A DNA stretch of 5,945 nucleotides, from the NCBI GenBank assembly GCA_009704555.1, contig WLDY01000044.1, positions 1-5,945 on the forward strand. Reading direction: 5' to 3'. Each line of letters opens with the position of its first letter. Within the stretch, counting starts at the first letter, position 1. Source of the stretch: Actinomycetota bacterium (lineage in GTDB: Bacteria; Actinomycetota; Actinomycetes; Nanopelagicales; Nanopelagicaceae). The notes below the pieces were generated by a model, which saw only the letters and a list, made by a program, of their open reading frames with translations, was not told where the DNA came from and ran no database searches. This document shows positions 1 through 5,945 of this stretch, piece by piece. Made by a program: the position numbers and the translations under genes.

Positions 1-534
1 CGCCTCACACTAGGCATCCTCACTCTCACTGCAGGCCTACTCTTCACATCGAGCGCGCTCTACCACCGAGTGAAATGGCAAGAGTCAACGAAAGCGCTCT
101 GGCGAAGGATTGATCACGCCAATATCCCTCTTCTCATCGCTGGTACTTACACTCCTTTTGCGGTCTTCTTACTCGACTCGAGGCAAGCCACTCTCCTACT
201 TTCAATCATTTGGGGAACCGCCGTCTCTGCAGCGATCTTCCGAGTCGCATGGATCAACGCCCCGAGATGGCTCTATGTCCCGCTCTACATCGGCCTTGGT
301 TGGGTCGCGCTCATCTATCTGCCTGAGTTCTATAGTGAAGGTGGAATCGCGGTATTCACGCTCATCCTTATTGGTGGGCTGCTCTACTCAGCAGGCGGCA
401 TCATCTATGGCCTCAAGAAACCGAACTTCTCGATCAACTGGTTCGGGTTCCACGAGCTCTTCCATGCGATGACTGCTGCAGCATTCATCTGTCACTTCGT
501 CGCAGCAGCACTCGTCGTCTACCTATCGAACTAG
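1..534 (+). CDS. Hemolysin III / PAQR-family integral membrane protein, 3' part (N-terminus off the left edge)
   Basis: Reading frame 1 is open from base 1 to a TAG at 532-534, giving 177 residues. Family members usually have a little over 200, so roughly 40 N-terminal residues, including the first membrane helix, are missing. A GTG at 70 is an internal Val, because clear family sequence lies upstream of it (SSALYHR at residues 17-23). The CREST/PAQR pattern is visible: SxxxH at S18-H22, an Asp-His at 38-39 followed by LIAGTYTPF (45-53), and HELFH (151-155) with a further His at 165. In the superfamily the Ser, first His, Asp and HxxxH form a metal site, usually zinc, within the membrane. Hydrophobic segments lie near residues 1-20, 40-58, 61-82, 89-108, 114-137 and 152-174, fitting a seven-helix protein with the first helix cut off. 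Bacterial members are named for a hemolytic Bacillus homologue, but their physiological role is poorly defined; membrane-lipid homeostasis or a CREST-type hydrolase activity are possibilities. The family call is firm; the function is not. The gene converges with the exported-protein gene on the other strand. Confidence 0.9.
   Translation, partial: RLTLGILTLTAGLLFTSSALYHRVKWQESTKALWRRIDHANIPLLIAGTYTPFAVFLLDSRQATLLLSIIWGTAVSAAIFRVAWINAPRWLYVPLYIGLGWVALIYLPEFYSEGGIAVFTLILIGGLLYSAGGIIYGLKKPNFSINWFGFHELFHAMTAAAFICHFVAAALVVYLSN
531..534. other. Overlapping convergent stop codons (CTAG)
   Basis: The hemolysin III gene stops with TAG at 532-534. The opposite-strand gene stops with TAG at 533-531. 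The self-complementary tetranucleotide CTAG therefore ends both frames, and there is no space between the genes. Any terminator for either must lie inside the other's coding sequence. Confidence 0.95.
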
Positions 535-2195
535 GACTTTGTCCATCCTTTAGGACACTTTGGCTTCGCAGCACGCACCTTCTTGCTGGCAGTTCCTTTG
601 ATGCAGGTGATCGACTTCTTCGTCGACTTCGTCACAACAGCAGGTGCGGTGGATGGTGTCGGGCTTGCTACGGGGCTCGCTGTCGGGCTCGCGGATGGTG
701 ATGGAGCCGGAGCATCTTGAGTCAATCGTGCTCGGACGATAGGAGACGAGAATCCGAAACCAGCTGCTGACATCACTAGCCAACCGTTCCGTTCGGTGAT
801 CGTGGTCGAGGCGATCTTTGTGCTTCCATCATTGGAAAGGACTTCCAAGGTGGCCTTTATCGGCGCGCTGGTGAATCCATAGATACAACGTGCTACATCG
901 CTCCTTAGAAGGAGGTCATAGGTTCCTGAAGCTTCGCTTCCATCGCTCTCGAAGTGTGGCGCCGCTACTTTGTAATCGAGTGAAGACTCATCAGGGTTGA
1001 ATGTCGGCGGTCCCGCACTATAGAGAAGTGCATTGGTTGACACTGCTCCGGCCAGGTCGCCCGAACTATTGGTGCAACGTCGCACCGTATCGTTTCGGAA
1101 GTCACCCAAGGTCTTGATGGTCCAATATTGATTAGTTCGAGTTGCCTTATCCTCGAAATGAGGCGTGAAGAGTCGCAATAGTGTCTGTGCTCGATCCTCC
1201 TCTAGACCAGTGGTGATACGGATACCTTGTAGGTTTCCACTCACTCCCCACTCCTCGCCATTGAAGATCATGTCCTTTATCTCTTGACTGAGAGATTGAG
1301 TTGGGGTCAAGAAGTCCAGAGAGGCGACTTTCACTGGACTCGCCTCGATTGAGGCCCGATAGACGTCGCCGCTAAAGCTCGTGGTGATGATCGGGGCAGT
1401 GATGCGGCCATGGAACCAACCGCTCAAACGCTGCGAGAGTCGAATCGAGAGTCCGAATCGATAATCCTTGGGAAAGGGGCGAATCGCAGCACAAACTCCG
1501 GTGTCGCTGGCAAAGCATGTGTCACCACTCGGTGTGACGCGAAGTCCACCATCGGATCCAAAGCCTTCGGTCACCGTTATCGGACGGTAATTCCCGGTAA
1601 GTAATTCGAATGGCGTGATGCCGCCGATCAGACCTTGAACACCTAGTCGATAGTTGGTTGCACTCTCACCTGCACCTTTCTCGATCTGAGTCATATTCCG
1701 CAACGAGACCAAGTAGTCATCGGTCTTGCCGACATGCATCGCACTCGGAAACTTCATCACGAAGGAATTCCCTTTACTGGCTGGGAGTTGCATAGTCGGC
1801 TCCGCTGGAAAATCAGTGTTGCCAGAGGCTGGAAGATGTCGCTGATAGATTCCCGATATCTTGCTTCCATCAGGACCTCTTGCCCAAACTTCTTCGATGC
1901 AGTTGACATCCTCGATCTTCTCGCAGAGGGCAAAGAATTGGATGATCATGATCTGAGTTGAGGTAGTACAAACAGAATCAGTGATCGACTTACAGATGCG
2001 CCAATCGAGATCTGATCTTGTACTGCGTCCGTATAGGACCGAAGTCATGGAAGTCAGTTCCATGTTCTCGGTAAGAAGAAGGCCCAATTGCTCGGTCTTT
2101 GGGTCCACGACTCTCCCGGCATAGGCAAGGTGGTGGCCCGTCATCGTCACAAGGAGGAGGAAGGTGAGGATGAGCCGAAGGGATGAGCGACGCAT
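531..2195 (-). CDS. Exported protein of unknown function with Pro/Ser/Ala linker and basic two-Cys C-terminal tail
   Basis: I do not recognise a named family for this 554-residue protein. Residues 1-26 form a Sec-type signal peptide: basic MRRSSLR, a hydrophobic core (LILTFLLLVTMTG), and a likely cleavage after AYA. There is no lipobox Cys, so it is probably secreted or wall-associated. The body (about 27-494) has no further membrane helix. It alternates short polar and hydrophobic stretches, suggesting beta-rich folds. It has ten cysteines; six form three C-x7-C pairs (68/76, 91/99, 227/235), and the rest are 374, 437, 531 and 547. The segment at about 425-492 (RCIYGF at 436-441, then GWLVMSAAGFGFSSP) looks like a separate small domain. 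Residues 495-521 are a linker, and 522-554 a Lys-rich tail with CIKG and KCPKGW. ATG at 2195 is the most upstream possible start, because an in-frame TGA lies at 2201-2199. An AGGAG (2215-2211) is 15 nt from the ATG, farther than usual for a ribosome binding site. The gene lies 122 bp downstream of rpoC on the same strand, behind a probable terminator. An extracellular or cell-envelope role is inferred. Confidence 0.88.
   Translation of the reverse strand: MRRSSLRLILTFLLLVTMTGHHLAYAGRVVDPKTEQLGLLLTENMELTSMTSVLYGRSTRSDLDWRICKSITDSVCTTSTQIMIIQFFALCEKIEDVNCIEEVWARGPDGSKISGIYQRHLPASGNTDFPAEPTMQLPASKGNSFVMKFPSAMHVGKTDDYLVSLRNMTQIEKGAGESATNYRLGVQGLIGGITPFELLTGNYRPITVTEGFGSDGGLRVTPSGDTCFASDTGVCAAIRPFPKDYRFGLSIRLSQRLSGWFHGRITAPIITTSFSGDVYRASIEASPVKVASLDFLTPTQSLSQEIKDMIFNGEEWGVSGNLQGIRITTGLEEDRAQTLLRLFTPHFEDKATRTNQYWTIKTLGDFRNDTVRRCTNSSGDLAGAVSTNALLYSAGPPTFNPDESSLDYKVAAPHFESDGSEASGTYDLLLRSDVARCIYGFTSAPIKATLEVLSNDGSTKIASTTITERNGWLVMSAAGFGFSSPIVRARLTQDAPAPSPSASPTASPVASPTPSTAPAVVTKSTKKSITCIKGTASKKVRAAKPKCPKGWTKS
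633..713 (-). repeat. Degenerate Pro/Ser/Ala/Thr linker repeat in the exported protein
   Basis: Codons for residues 495-521 encode a low-complexity stretch built from imperfect ASP(T/V) units (SPSASP, TASPVASP, TPSTAP). The DNA shows matching near-repeats of CGGGCTCGC on the + strand. Such segments usually act as flexible spacers between an exported domain and a wall-facing end. Here the linker sits directly before the Lys-rich two-Cys tail. Confidence 0.75.
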
Positions 2196-2201
2196 TGCTC
2201 A

Positions 2202-2230
2202 AGACTATGACTCCTGAGGTGAGAACGACA
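2202..2230 (-). promoter_or_regulatory. Possible promoter for the exported-protein gene, giving a leaderless transcript
   Basis: Read on the - strand, TAGTCT (2207-2202) fits the TANNNT form of an actinobacterial -10 box. A weak -35 candidate, TGTCGT (2230-2225), lies 17 bp upstream. A transcript starting 7 nt after the -10 box would begin at the ATG at 2195, so it would be leaderless, which is common in Actinobacteria and would explain the poorly spaced AGGAG. A hexamer this degenerate occurs often by chance. The placement between the rpoC terminator and the start codon is the main support. Confidence 0.28.
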
Positions 2231-2272
2231 GGAGAGTGACGATTGTCTATCGATTTTCCGGTGGTTAAGTGC

Positions 2273-2304
2273 GAGAGGCCCCCAAGTCACCTTGGGGGCC
2301 TCTC
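2273..2304 (-). terminator. Probable rpoC terminator hairpin, 14-bp perfect stem with a GTGA tetraloop
   Basis: The arms at 2304-2291 and 2286-2273 are perfectly complementary over 14 bp, with a run of five G-C pairs inside, and enclose a 4-nt loop. On the rpoC strand the loop reads GTGA, which fits the stable GNRA tetraloop class; on the + strand it would be TCAC. The stem starts 13 nt after the rpoC stop codon. The bases after it (GCACTTAACC) are not a T-run, so it is not a textbook intrinsic terminator. U-poor hairpins of this kind are often found at actinobacterial gene ends. A role in 3'-end processing or mRNA stability is the alternative. Confidence 0.82.
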
Positions 2305-2317
2305 TGCTTGAGACTAA

Positions 2318-5300
2318 CTAACGAGCATCGACATCGAACTCATCGAGTCGGACCGCTTCACCCGAACCTGTCGATTCGAATGGTGCGTAGTCATACTCGT
2401 CATAAGCGGCGTAGACCGCAGCCTTCGCTTCCTCAGTCGGCTCGACCTTGACGTTGCGATAACGCGCAAGACCCGTACCTGCTGGGATGAGCTTGCCGAT
2501 GATGACGTTCTCCTTGAGACCGAGAAGCGGATCACGCTTCTCTGCGAGCGCTGCATCGGTGAGGACACGAGTCGTCTCCTGGAACGATGCGGCGGAGAGC
2601 CATGATTCGGTAGCAAGCGATGCCTTGGTGATACCCATCAACTCAGCACGACCAGATGCAGCCTTCGCGCCCTCTTGGACGACGCGTCGGTTCTCGGCTT
2701 CAAGTCTTGCGCGATCGACAAGTTCGCCTGGCAAGAGATCGGTATCTCCTGGCTCAAGGACGGTTGCACGCTTGAGCATCTGACGGACGATGATCTCGAT
2801 GTGCTTGTCGTGGATCGATACACCTTGTGATCGATAGACCTCTTGGATCTCAGTGACCAAGTGGACTTGGGTCGCACGTGGTCCGAGGATCTTGAGGACT
2901 TGCTTCGGATCGATAGCACCGACGACCAACTTCTCACCGACGCCGACCTTGCTTCCCTCTTCTACGAGGAGCTTCTGACGACGAGTGATCGGATAGGCGA
3001 TCGCCTCTGAGCCATCTTCCGGAGTTACCAAGATCTTCTTGCCCTTGGCATCCTCGATGAAGGAGACGACACCGGCTGCTTCTGCAATCGGTGCGACACC
3101 CTTCGGAGTGCGAGCCTCGAAGAGCTCGACGACACGAGGTAGACCATGGGTGATGTCATCGCCTGCGACGCCACCGGTGTGGAAGGTACGCATGGTGAGC
3201 TGGGTTCCTGGCTCACCGATCGACTGTGCAGCGATGATTCCGACCGCTTCGCCGACATCGACGATCTTGCCGGAGGCCATCGAACGGCCGTAACACATCG
3301 CGCATTGGCCGAACTTGGAATCGCAGGTGAGTACCGAACGTACCTTCACCTCAGTCACTCCATTGGAGAGGAGGAGATCGATGTGACGATCGCCGAGATC
3401 GGTACCGGCAGCGAGGACCTCCTTGCCACCAGCGGATACGGTCTCAGCGAGGACGCGTCCGAAGATCGAGGTCTCGACATATTCGTCGCGCTCGATTCCC
3501 TGCGGAGTCTTCACGCCGATCGCGAGAGTGAGACCACGGTCGGTGCCGCAATCCTCCTCACGGATGATGACATCCTGCGCGACGTCGCAGAGACGACGGG
3601 TCAGGTAGCCAGAGTCAGCGGTACGAAGCGCAGTGTCTGCAAGACCCTTACGCGCACCGTGCGTCGAGATGAAGTACTCGAGTACTGAGAGTCCCTCGCG
3701 GAAGTTCGACTTGATCGGACGAGCGATGATCTCGCCCTTCGGATTCGCGACGAGACCGCGCATACCTGCGATCTGACGGATCTGCATCATGTTTCCACGA
3801 GCGCCGGAGTAGACCATCATCCAGACCGGATTGGTGCGTGGGAAGTTCTTCTCCATGCTCTCACCGATCTTGGCAGTCGCCTCGGTCCAGATCTCGATCA
3901 ATTCCTGACGACGCTCGTCATTGGTGATCAGACCGTTGTCATATTGACGTTGGACCTTGTCAGCATCAGCCTCGTACTTATCGAGGATCTGTTGCTTATC
4001 TGGCGGTGTGACGACGTCTTCGATTCCGATCGTCGCAGCAGCGCGTGTAGCCCAGTAGAAGCCGAGCGCCTTGAGTTGATCGAGTACGGCGGCAACGACG
4101 ACCTTCGGGTAACTCTCTGCGAGTCGATCGACGACTGCGGAGATTCCCTTCTTCGTCACTTCGCTTTCGACGTAGCCGAAGTCATCAGGAAGGACCTCGT
4201 TGAGGAGCGCGCGACCTAGCGTGGTCTCGCGAACCTCGTCCTTGATGCGGATCTTGATCTTCGCTTGCAATGAGAGCGTGCGCTGCTCATGCGCCATCAA
4301 TGCCTCAGCGATCGAGGCGAATGCACGTCCCTCTCCCACTTCGCCATCACGTTGTGATGTGAGATAGAAGATTCCGAGGACCATGTCCTGGGTCGGGGTT
4401 GCAAGTGGACGACCGCTCGCTGGCGAGAGGATGTTGTTCGAAGAGAGCATGAGGACACGTGCCTCTGCTTGTGCCTCTGCGGAGAGCGGCACGTGAACAG
4501 CCATCTGATCGCCATCGAAGTCTGCGTTGAACGCGGTACAGACCAATGGGTGGATCTGGATCGCCTTACCTTCGATCAAGAGCGGTTCGAAGGCCTGGAT
4601 ACCGAGACGGTGGAGAGTCGGAGCGCGGTTGAGCAAGACAGGGTGCTCTGCGATCACCTCTTCCAAGACATCCCAGACGACAGAGCGTGAACGCTCGACC
4701 ATGCGCTTTGCTGATTTGATGTTCTGCGCGTGGTTGAGGTCGACGAGTCGCTTCATCACGAACGGCTTGAAGAGCTCGAGTGCCATCTGCTTTGGCAGAC
4801 CGCACTGATGCAACTTGAGCTGTGGACCTGCGACGATCACGGAACGACCGGAGTAATCGACACGCTTTCCAAGCAGGTTCTGACGGAAGCGGCCTTGCTT
4901 ACCCTTCAACATATCGCTCAGTGACTTGAGTGCGCGGTTACCAGGACCGGTCACCGGACGTCCACGACGACCGTTGTCGAATAGGGCATCGACTGCCTCT
5001 TGGAGCATGCGCTTCTCGTTATTGACGATGATCTCAGGAGCTCCGAGATCGACGAGGCGCTTCAAACGGTTGTTGCGATTGATGACGCGGCGGTAGAGAT
5101 CATTGAGATCCGAAGTCGCGAAGCGACCACCATCGAGCTGGACCATCGGACGAAGGTCTGGCGGGATGACTGGGATGCAATCGAGGACCATCGATGTCGC
5201 TGAGTTGCCAGTAGAGAGGAAGGAGTTGACGACCTTGAGGCGCTTGATCGCGCGGGTCTTCTTCTGTCCCTTGCCACTCTGGCTGACCTCATTGAGTTTG

Positions 5301-5945
5301 TCGAACTCCGCTTGGAGATCGAAGGTCTCAAGGCGACGTTGGATCGCAGCAGCGCCCATCGCTCCCTTGAAGAACATTCCGTAGCGATCACGCATCAAGC
5401 GATAGAGGTTCTCATCACCTTCGAGATCCTGGACCTTGAGGTTCTTGAATCTGGACCAGACCTCTTGAAGTCGATCGATCTCTTTCTGATGACGCTCACG
5501 GATGGTCTTGAGTTCGCGCTCGGCCGCATCGCGGACCTTGCGACGAGCATCGGACTTGGCACCCTCTTCTTCGAGCTCTGCGAGATCCTCTTCGAGCTTC
5601 TTCTGACGGGTGTCGAGGTCAAGATCACGCTTAGTCTCGATCTTCTTGATGTCGGAGAAGAGTTTCTTCTCGAGCTTTGGAAGTTCCTCGTCACGACCTT
5701 CGGTATCGACCTCTGTGATCATGTACGCAGCGAAGTAGATGACCTTCTCAAGGTCCTTCGGTGCGAGATCAAGGAGGTAACCAAGACGTGATGGGACGCC
5801 CTTGAAGTACCAGATATGCGTCACTGGTGCTGCGAGTTCGATGTGGCCCATGCGCTCACGACGGACCTTGGCGCGAGTTACCTCGACACCGCAACGCTCG
5901 CAGATGATGCCCTTGAAGCGGACGCGCTTGTACTTACCGCAGTAG
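2318..5945 (-). CDS. rpoC: DNA-directed RNA polymerase subunit beta-prime (5' end off the right edge)
   Basis: The frame is open from the right edge (first whole codon at 5944) to TAG at 2320-2318, giving 1208 visible residues. About 60 are missing compared with mycobacterial or Streptomyces RpoC. An internal ATG at 5851 is not the start, because conserved sequence lies upstream of it. Visible-residue landmarks in order: part of the N-terminal zinc site (C2, C15, C18; the first Cys is off the window); the actinobacterial helical insert (about 82-168, rich in Glu/Lys/Arg); the sigma-binding clamp helices (about 287-327, with NRNNRLKRL and NEKRMLQE); the catalytic NADFDGDQM (473-481), whose D475, D477 and D479 bind the active-site magnesium; the bridge helix (THGARKGLADTALRTADSGY, starting near 761); the second zinc site (C799, C874, C881, C884); the trigger loop (MRTFH, 918-922); and a Tyr/Asp-rich C-terminal tail. 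With beta, two alpha subunits and omega, the protein forms the core enzyme that transcribes all cellular genes. No frameshift or lost catalytic residue is seen. One oddity is a Cys in the bridge helix (TRRLCDV), where Val is usual. Confidence 0.98.
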   Translation of the reverse strand, partial: YCGKYKRVRFKGIICERCGVEVTRAKVRRERMGHIELAAPVTHIWYFKGVPSRLGYLLDLAPKDLEKVIYFAAYMITEVDTEGRDEELPKLEKKLFSDIKKIETKRDLDLDTRQKKLEEDLAELEEEGAKSDARRKVRDAAERELKTIRERHQKEIDRLQEVWSRFKNLKVQDLEGDENLYRLMRDRYGMFFKGAMGAAAIQRRLETFDLQAEFDKLNEVSQSGKGQKKTRAIKRLKVVNSFLSTGNSATSMVLDCIPVIPPDLRPMVQLDGGRFATSDLNDLYRRVINRNNRLKRLVDLGAPEIIVNNEKRMLQEAVDALFDNGRRGRPVTGPGNRALKSLSDMLKGKQGRFRQNLLGKRVDYSGRSVIVAGPQLKLHQCGLPKQMALELFKPFVMKRLVDLNHAQNIKSAKRMVERSRSVVWDVLEEVIAEHPVLLNRAPTLHRLGIQAFEPLLIEGKAIQIHPLVCTAFNADFDGDQMAVHVPLSAEAQAEARVLMLSSNNILSPASGRPLATPTQDMVLGIFYLTSQRDGEVGEGRAFASIAEALMAHEQRTLSLQAKIKIRIKDEVRETTLGRALLNEVLPDDFGYVESEVTKKGISAVVDRLAESYPKVVVAAVLDQLKALGFYWATRAAATIGIEDVVTPPDKQQILDKYEADADKVQRQYDNGLITNDERRQELIEIWTEATAKIGESMEKNFPRTNPVWMMVYSGARGNMMQIRQIAGMRGLVANPKGEIIARPIKSNFREGLSVLEYFISTHGARKGLADTALRTADSGYLTRRLCDVAQDVIIREEDCGTDRGLTLAIGVKTPQGIERDEYVETSIFGRVLAETVSAGGKEVLAAGTDLGDRHIDLLLSNGVTEVKVRSVLTCDSKFGQCAMCYGRSMASGKIVDVGEAVGIIAAQSIGEPGTQLTMRTFHTGGVAGDDITHGLPRVVELFEARTPKGVAPIAEAAGVVSFIEDAKGKKILVTPEDGSEAIAYPITRRQKLLVEEGSKVGVGEKLVVGAIDPKQVLKILGPRATQVHLVTEIQEVYRSQGVSIHDKHIEIIVRQMLKRATVLEPGDTDLLPGELVDRARLEAENRRVVQEGAKAASGRAELMGITKASLATESWLSAASFQETTRVLTDAALAEKRDPLLGLKENVIIGKLIPAGTGLARYRNVKVEPTEEAKAAVYAAYDEYDYAPFESTGSGEAVRLDEFDVDAR
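3293..3550 (-). other. rpoC: rpoC segment coding the second zinc-binding cysteine cluster
   Basis: Four cysteine codons lie at 3550-3548, 3325-3323, 3304-3302 and 3295-3293. They give the spacing C-x74-C-x6-C-x2-C expected for the second zinc site of bacterial beta-prime. All four ligands are present, in EEDCGTDRG and TCDSKFGQCAMCYGR, so the site should be functional. Confidence 0.9.
4502..4528 (-). other. rpoC: rpoC active-site motif NADFDGDQM
   Basis: These nine codons encode the invariant beta-prime motif whose three aspartates hold the catalytic magnesium ion. The motif is intact. With the undamaged frame on both sides, this argues for a working gene rather than a pseudogene copy. Confidence 0.97.
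5441..5701 (-). other. rpoC: rpoC segment coding the actinobacterial helical insert
   Basis: About 87 residues here are almost all charged or helix-forming, with two long stretches rich in Glu, Lys, Arg and Leu joined near EEEGAKSDARRKVRD. The position, shortly after the N-terminal zinc region, and the composition match the two-helix insert described in mycobacterial beta-prime and shared by Actinobacteria. It supports the phylum assignment. Confidence 0.8.
5891..5941 (-). other. rpoC: rpoC segment coding part of the N-terminal zinc site
   Basis: Cysteine codons at 5941-5939, 5902-5900 and 5893-5891 give C-x12-C-x2-C, within YCGKYKR and IICERCGVEV. The fourth ligand normally lies two residues before the first of these and falls just outside the window. 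This segment shows that coding continues through the right edge. Confidence 0.9.

Noticed and set aside
70..72. GTG as a start codon for the hemolysin III gene
   Set aside because: Conserved family residues (SxxxH at residues 18-22) are encoded upstream in the same open frame, so this GTG is an internal Val.
540..557. Small inverted repeat TGTCC...GGACA just after the hemolysin III stop
   Set aside because: The stem is only 5 bp with an 8-nt loop and no T-run. It also lies within the coding sequence of the opposite gene, so it is too weak to call a terminator.
1410..1604. Short + strand open frame inside the exported-protein gene
   Set aside because: It is antisense to a well-supported coding sequence, with no ribosome binding site or recognisable product.
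1990..2202. 70-codon - strand frame starting at TTG 2202, overlapping the exported-protein start
   Set aside because: It is out of frame with the exported protein, whose signal peptide is clear. Its translation is rich in Pro and Arg with no recognisable feature.
2241..2258. CGAT-TGTCT-ATCG inverted repeat as an operator in the intergenic region
   Set aside because: The arms are only 4 bp, and such motifs are frequent by chance in this CGAT-rich sequence.
3146..3688. 180-codon open frame on the + strand inside rpoC
   Set aside because: It is fully antisense to conserved rpoC codons for the second zinc site and bridge helix. Long antisense frames are expected from rpoC codon bias, and the translation resembles no protein I know.
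5471..5480. TCGATCGATC and other GATC/CGAT-rich stretches in rpoC
   Set aside because: They arise from runs of ATC and GAT/GAC codons for Ile and Asp with neighbouring Arg codons. They are scattered and in coding frame, so I do not read them as a regulatory repeat.
5312..5791. 159-codon + strand open frame, Leu/Ile/Phe-rich, resembling a membrane protein
   Set aside because: It is antisense to the Glu/Lys-rich helical insert of rpoC. The complement of GAG/AAG codons reads as Leu/Phe-type codons, so the hydrophobicity is an artefact.

Overview
The window looks like chromosomal DNA from an actinobacterium of the class Actinomycetes with moderate GC (by eye, a little over half). The main evidence is the large rpoC gene. 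Its protein carries the long charged helical insert typical of actinobacterial beta-prime subunits, and its C-terminal half follows the Streptomyces-type sequence closely, including the Tyr/Asp-rich tail. A second hint is the neighbouring exported protein, which ends in a Pro/Ser/Ala-rich linker and a short basic two-cysteine tail. I associate that tail, from memory, with exported proteins of aquatic Actinobacteria (Nanopelagicales / acI-like). The order-level placement is inference.

Layout, left to right. (1) Positions 1-534, + strand: the 3' part of a hemolysin III / PAQR-family membrane protein, cut by the left edge. (2) Positions 531-2195, - strand: an unrecognised 554-residue exported protein. 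Its stop codon overlaps the stop of gene 1 in a shared CTAG. (3) Positions 2196-2317: a short intergenic region. It holds a perfect 14-bp hairpin just after rpoC (probable terminator) and a possible promoter for the exported-protein gene. (4) Positions 2318-5945, - strand: rpoC, nearly complete, with only about the first 60 codons lost past the right edge.

How they relate: rpoC is presumably the last gene of an rpoB-rpoC unit whose rpoB lies beyond the right edge. The hairpin probably ends that transcript, and the exported-protein gene probably has its own promoter. The hemolysin III gene converges on it and is transcribed separately. Nothing ties the three genes into one pathway.

I found no mobile element, CRISPR array, tRNA or rRNA, and no convincing new multi-gene system. 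The most interesting item is the exported protein: unknown body, three cysteine pairs of identical spacing, and a linker-plus-tail C-terminus.
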